This document shows, piece by piece, positions 1-7,661 of a stretch of DNA of 64,000 nucleotides. Every line of letters begins with the position of its first letter. Within the stretch, counting starts at the first letter, position 1. The translations under genes were made by a program, and so were the position numbers. The stretch covers positions 62,001 through 126,000 of the forward strand of contig NZ_RCSU01000007.1 in assembly GCF_003991355.1 (NCBI RefSeq), written 5' to 3'. Below the pieces are notes generated by a model. The model was not told the origin of the DNA and did not search any database. It saw nothing but the letters and a program-made list of their open reading frames with translations. The DNA comes from Pseudoflavitalea rhizosphaerae (GTDB lineage Bacteria; Bacteroidota; Bacteroidia; Chitinophagales; Chitinophagaceae).

Positions 1-1166
1 GGGGTAAGGAAGTGTTTTCTTTTTCTTACTCAACGGATTGGTTGGAAAACAGGGAAGCTTTACTGCTTGACCCCGATCTGGGTTTTTATGATGGACCACA
101 ATATAACAGTAAGGGTAAGCCGAATTTTGGACTATTTCTTGACTCCAGCCCGGACAGATGGGGACGAGTATTGATGCAGCGAAGAGAGCAGCTTATGGCG
201 ATGAAAGAAAAACGAAAGCCAGGAACGCTACTCGAGAGTGATTATTTATTAGGAGTGTCAGATCAATACAGGATGGGGGCATTACGATTTAAGTTGGTGG
301 AGGATGGCCCGTTTCAAAATGAAGATATTGCGCTGGCTGCGCCACCTGTTGCATCCTTAAGAACACTGGAGGAAGCCAGTTTACGCCTGGAAGATGATAA
401 TGCCATTTCCGATCCGGCATTTGCGCAGTGGCTTAATATGTTGATCTCTCCCGGTTCTTCTTTAGGTGGAGCCAGGCCCAAAGCAAGTGTGATTGATCCT
501 AAAGGGCAGTTGTGGATTGCCAAGTTTCCCAGCAAGAGAGATGACAGGAATATCGGTGGATGGGAATGGGTGGTGAATGAGCTCGCCCGGAAAGCAGGTC
601 TTAATGTAGCGGAAGGGCAAATAAAGAAATTGACGAAAGAGCATCATACCTACCTTTCAAAAAGATTCGACCGTGTAGGAGAAACAAGGATCCATTTTGC
701 CAGCGCCATGACTTTACTAGGGCGCAATGATGGAGCGGATGCGGCTGCAGGCACGTCCTACCTGGAGATAATGGATTTCCTGGCTTCAAATGGTGGGAAT
801 GCCACCGCAGATATGAAAGAGCTCTGGATGCGGATCGTTTTTAATATTTGTGTCAGCAATACTGATGACCATTTACGGAATCATGGATTTCTGCTGACTG
901 CAAAAGGATGGGTTCTTTCGCCTGCATATGATCTCAATCCTGTTCCATTTTCAAATGGCCTCTCATTGAATGTCGATCGCTATAGTAATTTGTCAGACCT
1001 GGAACTGGCTCTGGGGGTTGCAGAAAAATTCCGTGTCAGTCACAAAGATGCGAAATCACTTATTTCGAAAACCAGGAAAGTGGTTGCTGCATGGCAGAAA
1101 ACTGCTGCTGCGATAGGGATCCCGCGCAATGAGATTGCTGCCATGCAGCCGGCATTTGCTGTTTGA
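1..1166 (+). CDS. HipA-family serine/threonine kinase toxin, 5' end outside window
   Basis: This is the C-terminal ~385 residues of a HipA-type kinase, the toxin of HipBA-like toxin-antitoxin systems, which in E. coli phosphorylates glutamyl-tRNA synthetase. The reading frame is open back to the window edge (codons for G-K-E precede the first listed GTG at 12), so that GTG is internal and the true start lies upstream. Visible kinase motifs are the glycine-rich SSLGGARPKA segment near 457-485, the catalytic-loop motif SNTDDHLRNHGF near 854-889 and the metal-binding YDLNP near 928-945. A HipB antitoxin would be expected just upstream, outside the window. Family certain; toxicity and target are not visible. 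Confidence 0.9.
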   Translation, partial: GKEVFSFSYSTDWLENREALLLDPDLGFYDGPQYNSKGKPNFGLFLDSSPDRWGRVLMQRREQLMAMKEKRKPGTLLESDYLLGVSDQYRMGALRFKLVEDGPFQNEDIALAAPPVASLRTLEEASLRLEDDNAISDPAFAQWLNMLISPGSSLGGARPKASVIDPKGQLWIAKFPSKRDDRNIGGWEWVVNELARKAGLNVAEGQIKKLTKEHHTYLSKRFDRVGETRIHFASAMTLLGRNDGADAAAGTSYLEIMDFLASNGGNATADMKELWMRIVFNICVSNTDDHLRNHGFLLTAKGWVLSPAYDLNPVPFSNGLSLNVDRYSNLSDLELALGVAEKFRVSHKDAKSLISKTRKVVAAWQKTAAAIGIPRNEIAAMQPAFAV

Positions 1167-1176
1167 TCCCAACAAA

Positions 1177-1202
1177 AAGCCCCACCCTTTCAGGTGAGGC
1201 TT
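1177..1202 (-). terminator. Rho-independent terminator of the ArsR-linked efflux operon
   Basis: AAGCCCCACC and GGTGAGGCTT form a 10-bp stem with one mismatch and a 6-base loop. Read on the minus strand the stem is followed by TTTTTG, so it mainly terminates the TolC gene ending at 1270. It also lies 10 bases after the hipA stop and could act weakly in that direction. Confidence 0.7.
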
Positions 1203-1269
1203 GAAACACAACCTCTATACTGAGACACAACCATATATGAACACAAACTTCTGTTCTGATCCTTCTCTT

Positions 1270-2622
1270 CTATTTCGCTAATCCTTCATTACCTCTCGTT
1301 CTTGCCAGTTCGATCCCTGCACTGAGGTATTCAAATACTGCTTCTAAATAATTCAATTGTGCTGTGGTCAAAGCCAGTTCTGCATCGGTCAGTTCCAATC
1401 TTGAGGTTACTCCTTTCGCATACCTGTACGCTACGATATCATAACTCAGCAATGCGGTCTCTTTTACTTTCAGTTGTGTCTGCATCCTGTCATGTGTCTC
1501 TTTCAGGTTGGCGATCACTTGTTTTACTGTGGTCTTCAGTAGTTGTTGTGCTTCCGTGATCCGGATGCCGGATTGTTGCCGGGCCAGTTCAGCTTGTTTG
1601 ATCTTTGCCTGGTTGCTGAATCCTGTAAACAATGGCAGTACTACCTGTGCACCTGCAAAAGATGCGGAAGGCCAGTAAGCATTCGCGAAATCGAATTTGC
1701 GGGCCTGGCTTTGGATCTGGTATTGTCCAACGATACTAACAACCGGCAATCTTGCGGCTTTTGCCAGTGATGTCTGTTGTTCGCTCACCTGTTGTTGCAG
1801 GACGAGCGCCTGCAGGTCCGGTCGCTGGCGGAGCGCTTCTTCATATAAACTGTTCTCATCAGGAATGGCTTCAGGGGAACTCACTGCCAGCGAATCTGTA
1901 AGTGATATGCTCGCGAGCGAATCCAGCCCCATTAAGGTGATGAGTTGTTGTTTCCCTACTTCTATGGCGTAATTGAGTTTAAGGATATCGGGTTGCAAAT
2001 TTTGAACGGCGGTATAAGCCCGCAGGGTATCTACGCGAAGTCCGCGGCCCTGTGCCAGCAATGATCTTGAATCGGCCAATGCCTTTTCATTACGTTGCAG
2101 GCTCTCGTGTTGCAGTTTCAATCGCTCAGCCAGTACCAGTATGCCGAGATAGGTTTGCTGAACATCGGCGGCCACATCAATTGAGGATTGCCGGTAGTAC
2201 GCCCTGCTCACATTCTCCTGTAACTGTGCTGCACGACGGGATGGCGCTGCCACCGGATTGTACACGGGATAACTTGCACTTAATGTTCCGGAGAACTGAT
2301 CGCGGCCACCGATCCGTGAATAAGGGATCTTGCTGTTGCTGCCGTTCTCGCCAAATCCAAAGAAAGCCGGCAAAGCGAAATAATGAGTATATGCTGCTCC
2401 CAGTTGGGCGGCAGGCAGCGAAAGGCTTTTCGCTACCCGCACCTGCTCACCGGCAATGGAAATATCCAGGGCATTTGCTTTCAATGTTCTGTTATGTTGC
2501 GATGCCAGCAGCACTGCATCCTGCAGACTGAGGCTTCTTGCCTGCTGTGCCGTGCCGGCAATGGAGCTACCGGCAATCAGCAAAGACAGGAATATATATC
2601 GGGGAAAGGATTGTAATCTCAT
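1270..2622 (-). CDS. TolC-family outer membrane efflux protein
   Basis: Outer-membrane channel of a tripartite RND efflux pump, 450 residues, with an N-terminal signal peptide (basic start, hydrophobic core, cleavage near A-G-T-A-Q-Q) and two outer-membrane efflux repeats rich in long amphipathic helices (for example SLQDAVLLASQHN at the first repeat and TAQLNYLEAVFEYL near the C-terminus). Its ATG overlaps the stop of the permease gene by 4 bases (2619-2622), so it is translationally coupled as the last gene of adaptor-permease-TolC. Substrate is not visible. Confidence 0.95.
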   Translation of the reverse strand: MRLQSFPRYIFLSLLIAGSSIAGTAQQARSLSLQDAVLLASQHNRTLKANALDISIAGEQVRVAKSLSLPAAQLGAAYTHYFALPAFFGFGENGSNSKIPYSRIGGRDQFSGTLSASYPVYNPVAAPSRRAAQLQENVSRAYYRQSSIDVAADVQQTYLGILVLAERLKLQHESLQRNEKALADSRSLLAQGRGLRVDTLRAYTAVQNLQPDILKLNYAIEVGKQQLITLMGLDSLASISLTDSLAVSSPEAIPDENSLYEEALRQRPDLQALVLQQQVSEQQTSLAKAARLPVVSIVGQYQIQSQARKFDFANAYWPSASFAGAQVVLPLFTGFSNQAKIKQAELARQQSGIRITEAQQLLKTTVKQVIANLKETHDRMQTQLKVKETALLSYDIVAYRYAKGVTSRLELTDAELALTTAQLNYLEAVFEYLSAGIELARTRGNEGLAK

Positions 2623-5600
2623 GATAAAACTGTGTTGTGTTGAAGAGTAGGAGCCACAGGAGAAACTGCTGTCCCGTTTGTGTTGTTTTGTACGGGTTTG
2701 GTTTTGCGGCTGAAGAAACTATAAACCGCAGGGATCACAAAGAGTGTGAGTACACCGGCGAAAACAAGTCCACCAACTACCACAATACCGAGTGATGCAC
2801 GGCTGCCGGATGAATTACCCAGGCTCAATGCAATAGGCAGGGCGCCGAAGATCATCGCGAGTGTGGTCATCAGGATCGGCCTGAAGCGGGACGCAGCAGC
2901 GGATATAACGGCATCGCGCACACTCAATCCCTCCTGCTTCCGGTGATTCGCGAATTCCACAATCAGGATACCGTTCTTCGTGATCAGCCCTATCAGCATG
3001 ATCATTCCGATCTGGCTGAAGATATTGATGGAGCTATCGCTCACCCAGAGGCTCAGCAGTGCGCCGGTGACGGCCATCGGCACAGTGAGGAGGATGATGA
3101 AGGGATCGATCAGGCTCTCGAACTGCGCTGCCAATACCAGGTAGATCAGGATGATGGCGAAGATGAAAGCAAATACAAGACTTGAACTACTCTCCTTGTA
3201 ATCGCGGCTCTGACCAGCGAGTGAAGTTCTGAAACCTGCTGGCAGATTGTTTTTCGCGATCTGGTCCATTTCTTCCAAAGCTTCGCCCATACTAACTCCC
3301 GGAGCAGGTGTAGCCTGGATGGTAACACTGTAGCTTTGGTTGTATCGATAGATGGCAGGAGGACTGATCCCTTCTTTCAAGCTCACCAGGTTATCCAGCG
3401 GCACCATTTCATCATTGGATGATTTCAGGAAAAGTGAACGGAGATTTTCAGGCGTTGACCGCTCGGACCTTTCCAATTGCCCGATCACTTCATATTGACG
3501 ATCATTGTAAATGAAATAGCCATAACGTCTTCCACTAAGCGCCAGTTGCAGTGTTCGGCCGATCTCCTGTGTGGAGATACCCAACTGTGCAGCACGCTGA
3601 CGATCGATGGAAATACTGATCTCCGGCCTGTTCACTTTGAAATCAGGATTCACGAACGATAGCTTCTTGCTGCTGTAGGCAGCACCGGTAAGTTTCGGCA
3701 TCACATCAATCAGGCTCTTCAGGTCTGGCGCCTGCACTACATATTCGATCGGTTGGTTGGAAGCGAATCCTCCGATGGTGGGGATCTGGATCGGGATCAC
3801 GATCACGTTCCTGAAGCGGCCACTGGCAGCTACCAGTTTATCGTATACCTGTTGTTGCGTCATGCCGCTCTTCCTTTTGTGCGGGTCTTCGAGGAAGACC
3901 CACTGGAAACCACTATTGGGAGGTAGAACGAGGTTCCCGCTACCGGCGGCTACTGATGCATAGGTCACATTGTTGTTGAGGTCAGGGATGGAATCGGCTA
4001 CATAGTTGCTGATCTCCTTCATGGATTCTTCCATACTCTCGAATGAAGTTCCTTCCGGAGCAATCACGGCTAATCCAACCAGGGAGCGGTCTTCCAGTGG
4101 AGCGAGCTCGGAAGGAAGTTTGGGCGCCAGCAGGTAGGCAATGCCGAAAGAAAGCAGCAGCAACACAAATCCTAACCAACGGAACCGCATGAATCCGCGC
4201 AGCAGGTTCTCATATCCGTTGTTCAGCTTCACGAAGAAAGGTTCTGTTTTACGATAGAGCCAGTTGTGATGTGCGCCGGCTTTCAAAAGATAAGCGCTCA
4301 TCATAGGCGATAAGGTCAGTGCCACAAAAGCGGAGATCAATACAGAGCCGGCTACTACCACCACGAACTCCTTGAACAGTTTACCGGTGATGCCACCCAG
4401 GAACATGATCGGCAGGAACACGGCGGCGAGGGTAATAGTGGTGGAGATCACGGCAAAGTAAATTTCGCTTGATCCTTTCCGTGCGGCTTCCACAGGCCCC
4501 ATCCCCTGTTCCACTTTCGAGTAGATATTTTCAAGTACCACAATGGCATCGTCCACCACCAATCCAATGGCTAACACCAGCCCAAGTAAGGTGAGTACGT
4601 TGATGGAGTAATCCGCCAGGTACATGATGAAGAAGGCAGAGATGATGGATACGGGGATCGCTACCAGCGGGATCAGCGTACTGCGCCAGTCGCGCAGGAA
4701 GATGAAGATGATGATGGTAACCAGGCCGAAAGCCAGTATCAAAGTTTCTTCCACCTCATCAAGTGAATTCTTTACTGGCACGGTAAAATCTTTACCCAGC
4801 CTGATATTGTAATCCTTTGGAGCTGTTTTGATGATATCATCAAATCGTTTATTGAACTCATCCACGATGGCGAGGGAGTTGGCGCCACGTTGTGGCTGCA
4901 CACCTGTGCCTACGCCATAGCGGGCTTGTTGTCCTTCCGCTACGATCATCGCTGTGCGTTCGTTCTGCGAGCTCATGATGGCCTGCCCTACATCACGGAA
5001 GCGAACAATGGCTCCATTCTTTTCACTGATGATCATGTTATTGAAATCCTCTTCGGTCACCAGTCTTCCGAGTGTGCGAAGGGTCATTTCTGTTTGTTGC
5101 CCTTCGATCCGTCCGCTGGGAAGGTCTACGTTCTCGCGCTGCAAAGCATTCTGAATATCCGCGGGAGAAAGACCATAGGATGAAAGTTTAACGGGGTCCA
5201 TTCTCAGGCGCATGGCGCGTCTGCGGCCGGCATAGGTATCTACCAGCCGAACACCGGGAATGGATTGAAGGCGTTCCTTGATATTGATGGTTACGAAGTC
5301 TGTAATGTCTTCCAGACTTTTAGTATCACTCTGCACAGTGAGGAACACGAGGAAGTCCGGCGGGCCTGCTTTCTCCACGATGGTAGGCTCGATATCGGTG
5401 GGCAACTGCTGGCGCGATTTCGATACCTTGTCGCGCACATCATTGGCTGCGGCTTCGAGATCGGCATTCATATTGAATTCCACGGTGATGATGCTCACCT
5501 GTTCGCGGCTCACGGAAGAGAGGGCGCGGATACCGTTGGCTTCGGCAATGGCTTCTTCCAGTGGTTTGGTCACCTGTGAGGCGATGATATCGGCGCTGGC

Positions 5601-5762
5601 GCCGGGATACACCGTAGTAACGGTTACAATGGGCGAATCAGTTACAGGATACTCACGTGTACCGAGGAACGTATAGCCCACTATGCCAAATAAGATCAAA
5701 AGGACTGACATCACCCCCGCCAGTACCGGCCTGGAGATGCTCATTTGTGAAATGGCGCTCAT
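2619..5762 (-). CDS. RND efflux pump permease, HAE1 (AcrB/MexF-like) type
   Basis: Inner-membrane proton-driven pump of 1047 residues, the usual HAE1 length. The N-terminus SISRPVLAGVMSVLLILFG is the standard first membrane helix. The GLVVDDAIVVLENIY segment near residue 400 holds the paired aspartates of the proton relay in TM4, and GLITKNGILIVEFANHR marks the second-half counterpart, with two large periplasmic loops between. It is preceded by its adaptor (132 bp upstream) and overlaps the TolC gene. HAE1 members mostly export hydrophobic or amphiphilic compounds; heavy-metal (CzcA-type) pumps are a different branch and the relay motif here fits HAE1. Confidence 0.96.
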   Translation of the reverse strand: MSAISQMSISRPVLAGVMSVLLILFGIVGYTFLGTREYPVTDSPIVTVTTVYPGASADIIASQVTKPLEEAIAEANGIRALSSVSREQVSIITVEFNMNADLEAAANDVRDKVSKSRQQLPTDIEPTIVEKAGPPDFLVFLTVQSDTKSLEDITDFVTINIKERLQSIPGVRLVDTYAGRRRAMRLRMDPVKLSSYGLSPADIQNALQRENVDLPSGRIEGQQTEMTLRTLGRLVTEEDFNNMIISEKNGAIVRFRDVGQAIMSSQNERTAMIVAEGQQARYGVGTGVQPQRGANSLAIVDEFNKRFDDIIKTAPKDYNIRLGKDFTVPVKNSLDEVEETLILAFGLVTIIIFIFLRDWRSTLIPLVAIPVSIISAFFIMYLADYSINVLTLLGLVLAIGLVVDDAIVVLENIYSKVEQGMGPVEAARKGSSEIYFAVISTTITLAAVFLPIMFLGGITGKLFKEFVVVVAGSVLISAFVALTLSPMMSAYLLKAGAHHNWLYRKTEPFFVKLNNGYENLLRGFMRFRWLGFVLLLLSFGIAYLLAPKLPSELAPLEDRSLVGLAVIAPEGTSFESMEESMKEISNYVADSIPDLNNNVTYASVAAGSGNLVLPPNSGFQWVFLEDPHKRKSGMTQQQVYDKLVAASGRFRNVIVIPIQIPTIGGFASNQPIEYVVQAPDLKSLIDVMPKLTGAAYSSKKLSFVNPDFKVNRPEISISIDRQRAAQLGISTQEIGRTLQLALSGRRYGYFIYNDRQYEVIGQLERSERSTPENLRSLFLKSSNDEMVPLDNLVSLKEGISPPAIYRYNQSYSVTIQATPAPGVSMGEALEEMDQIAKNNLPAGFRTSLAGQSRDYKESSSSLVFAFIFAIILIYLVLAAQFESLIDPFIILLTVPMAVTGALLSLWVSDSSINIFSQIGMIMLIGLITKNGILIVEFANHRKQEGLSVRDAVISAAASRFRPILMTTLAMIFGALPIALSLGNSSGSRASLGIVVVGGLVFAGVLTLFVIPAVYSFFSRKTKPVQNNTNGTAVSPVAPTLQHNTVLS

Positions 5763-5789
5763 ATATTTATTTGTAAATGGTCAATAGTA

Positions 5790-5815
5790 GGGCAGTGCAG
5801 TGAAATACACTGCCC
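5790..5815 (-). other. Hairpin between adaptor and permease genes
   Basis: GGGCAGTG and CACTGCCC form a perfect 8-bp stem with a 10-base loop in the 132-bp spacer of the efflux operon. There is no T-run on the minus strand after it, so a simple terminator is unlikely. It could be an mRNA processing or stability site that sets adaptor and permease dosage apart; that role is inference. Confidence 0.4.
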
Positions 5816-5894
5816 GTTTAGCTGTTGTGCGATAAAATATTTTTGTTGCGAAGGGACGGAGATAAAAACAAAAACCTTTGATGCGAAGTGCGGA

Positions 5895-7028
5895 CTATTT
5901 GATGTTCACGATCCGTACATCGGCATTGGGGCTCAGGCGGAGCTGGTTACTGACTATAACGGTGTCGCCTATGTGAATTCCACTGGTGATCTGTACATTG
6001 TTGGCATCACGTTGTCCTACCACCACAGGGGCCAAAATTGCTTTCCCGCTTTTCAGGAGGAAAACCGAATATCCCTGGGAAGAAGGCATCAGGCTTTGGC
6101 TTGGGATCTGCATCGCATCTGCCGAGGTGCGCAACGCAATGGCCAGCCTGGCGCTTTGTCCTACCACCAGTTTATTCTTCGGATTGGGCGCAATTGCCCT
6201 TACCATCAGGGTTCTGGTAGACTGATCAACAAAGGATTCTTTGGAGATCACTGTTGCTTTGTATTCGGTGCTGTCGCCTTCCACTGTAAAGGTTTGTGCT
6301 TTCCCGGGAGTTACCAATGTGGCATATTTCTCGGGAACAGAAAATTCCACCTTCAATTGTGCATCGTCCACAATGGTAGTGAGCGGAGCGCTGGGGCTAA
6401 CCAGCGCGCCGGGATACGTGCGGATGATTCCGATCCTTCCACTAAAGGGGGCACGGATACGTGTTTTGTCGATAGTGGTTTGTAAAGCCCGGATCTCTGC
6501 TTTCAATACGGCCAGGTTGGTAGCTGCCTGGTCATATTCCTGCTGTGAAGCAGCATCATGAGCAATCAGGTCTTTCATGCGGCCTTCATTGAGGGCTGCG
6601 AGTTTTTCCTGTTGACGGAGTCTTTCCAGTTGTGCCTGGAGGTCTGCATCATCCAACTGGAAGAGCAATGTGCCTTTGGCTACAATATTTCCTTCTCTAA
6701 CGGGGACGCTCACTACTTTTTTGGTCAGCTCGCTGGAGATGGCCACTTCCTGGTTGGCGGCCAGGGTGCCGGTGATCTCGAGGAGTTGTTTCACTTCTCC
6801 TGGTGTTACTACATGCGCATCTGCAGGAATGCCGGGGGCGGCAGCGATGGCAGTGCTGGCAGCTGGCGCCGGTTCATTGGCGCGACTGGCACAGGCGTGC
6901 AGGAAGATCATCAGGGGAAGGCTCAGTATGAGTAAAAGGCTGGTGGCAATCGGGGTTGATTTCAGTGCCGGTGCGGAGGATGTCCGGAGCCGGTGATCGA
7001 TAGGTCTGGTAGGTAATAAGCGGTTCAT
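5895..7028 (-). CDS. RND efflux periplasmic adaptor (membrane fusion protein)
   Basis: Periplasmic adaptor that joins the permease to the TolC channel, 377 residues from the chosen ATG at 7028. The open frame reaches back to a TTG at 7115, but that would place an operator inside the gene, and the ATG start gives a normal N-terminus: basic leader, hydrophobic segment and lipobox-like LHAC, suggesting a lipoprotein. Lipoyl/barrel-sandwich halves (VREGNIVAKGTLLFQLDD and TRIRAPFSGRIG) flank an alpha-helical hairpin (LERLRQQEKLAALNEGR), followed by beta-barrel and membrane-proximal domains. First gene of adaptor-permease-TolC. Confidence 0.94.
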   Translation of the reverse strand: MNRLLPTRPIDHRLRTSSAPALKSTPIATSLLLILSLPLMIFLHACASRANEPAPAASTAIAAAPGIPADAHVVTPGEVKQLLEITGTLAANQEVAISSELTKKVVSVPVREGNIVAKGTLLFQLDDADLQAQLERLRQQEKLAALNEGRMKDLIAHDAASQQEYDQAATNLAVLKAEIRALQTTIDKTRIRAPFSGRIGIIRTYPGALVSPSAPLTTIVDDAQLKVEFSVPEKYATLVTPGKAQTFTVEGDSTEYKATVISKESFVDQSTRTLMVRAIAPNPKNKLVVGQSARLAIALRTSADAMQIPSQSLMPSSQGYSVFLLKSGKAILAPVVVGQRDANNVQITSGIHIGDTVIVSNQLRLSPNADVRIVNIK

Positions 7029-7050
7029 AACTCTCAGTTTAAATAGATGT

Positions 7051-7066
7051 ATCGAAATGCTTCGAT
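7051..7066. promoter_or_regulatory. Operator 1, leader-located dyad
   Basis: ATCGAAATGCTTCGAT is a perfect inverted repeat (6-bp arms ATCGAA/TTCGAT, 4-base spacer) lying in the untranslated leader of the adaptor gene. The same arms recur at 7120-7135. Such short dyads beside an ArsR gene are typical of ArsR operators; binding itself is inferred. Confidence 0.65.
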
Positions 7067-7112
7067 GTGTTAACTTTAAAAAAAATCCCGGGGTTGGGAT
7101 GGAATCGGACTG

Positions 7113-7135
7113 CAAACCTATCGAAACATTTCGAT
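7113..7135 (-). promoter_or_regulatory. Efflux operon promoter -7 box with operator 2
   Basis: Read on the minus strand, TAGGTTTG (7120-7113) matches the Bacteroidota -7 consensus TAnnTTTG. Directly upstream at 7120-7135 is ATCGAAACATTTCGAT, a perfect dyad with the same arms as operator 1, sitting between the expected -33 and -7 elements. A repressor bound here would block the polymerase. No clear -33 TTTG was found at 19 bases. Confidence 0.6.
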
Positions 7136-7163
7136 ATGTCGATAATTTTTTTCAAAAAAAATT

Positions 7164-7439
7164 TTAAACCTTGAGGGCTAGCAGGAAATGTACATACTGG
7201 TCGATCACTTTATTGTTCATGCTGTACTTCATATTCCGGCCTTCTTTTTCAGCGATGATCAGCTCTGCCTCAGTGAGTTGTTTGAGGTGATGGGAGATGG
7301 AGGGCTGCGTAAGGTCTATAATTTCGTTAATATCTGAACAATACAGACAACTTTGCTTCTTGTGGAGGGATTTCAGTATTTGAAGTCTGTTGGGATCAGC
7401 CAGCGCTTTAGAGATTTTCTCTACTTTTTTAAGTTCCAT
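7164..7439 (-). CDS. ArsR-family winged-helix repressor with CxxC motif
   Basis: A 91-residue ArsR/SmtB-type regulator. The ATG at 7439 is preferred because the longer frame begins with TTG at 7514, right at the expected transcription start. It shows the ALADPNRLQILKSL helix, then SCLYCSD, then the recognition helix region LTQPSISHHLKQL and a wing (AEKEGRNMKYS). The CxxC lies where ArsR proteins carry their As/Sb-binding ELCVCDL motif, so metalloid, soft-metal or thiol-redox sensing is plausible. It sits 135 bp upstream of the efflux adaptor ATG with matching dyads in between, so it most likely represses the pump. Confidence 0.92.
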   Translation of the reverse strand: MELKKVEKISKALADPNRLQILKSLHKKQSCLYCSDINEIIDLTQPSISHHLKQLTEAELIIAEKEGRNMKYSMNNKVIDQYVHFLLALKV

Positions 7440-7524
7440 AGCAATCTGTTTACTACATGATAATTCGTTGGTTTCAAAGGGTTGTTTCAGCAGGTGGTCC
7501 CGATCTTCATACAAAGGTTATTGG

Positions 7525-7553
7525 CAAAATTACATTTTTATGAACAAAACAAA
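7525..7553 (-). promoter_or_regulatory. Predicted promoter of the arsR-type gene
   Basis: Minus-strand TTTG (7553-7550) and TAATTTTG (7532-7525) with a 17-base gap resemble the Bacteroidota TTTG/TAnnTTTG promoter, slightly short in spacing. It predicts a leader of about 80 bases before the ATG at 7439. Confidence 0.45.
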
Positions 7554-7579
7554 AAGGGTACAGATGAACTGTACCCTTT
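7553..7579 (-). terminator. Rho-independent terminator of the FG-GAP gene
   Basis: AAAGGGTACAG and CTGTACCCTTT form a perfect 11-bp stem with a 5-base loop, followed on the minus strand by TTTTTGTTTTG. It lies about 80 bases after the stop at 7662 and overlaps the -33 element of the next promoter. Confidence 0.85.
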
Positions 7580-7661
7580 GCCTGTGTGTGAATAGAACCC
7601 TGAACGTATTCCCCCTAAACCCAACTGAGGAATGAAGTTTTTGAATAACAGTGTAACAAAC

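Noticed and set aside
7440-7514. N-terminal extension of the ArsR protein to a TTG at 7514
   Set aside because: The start would coincide with the predicted transcription start; the ATG at 7439 gives normal family length.
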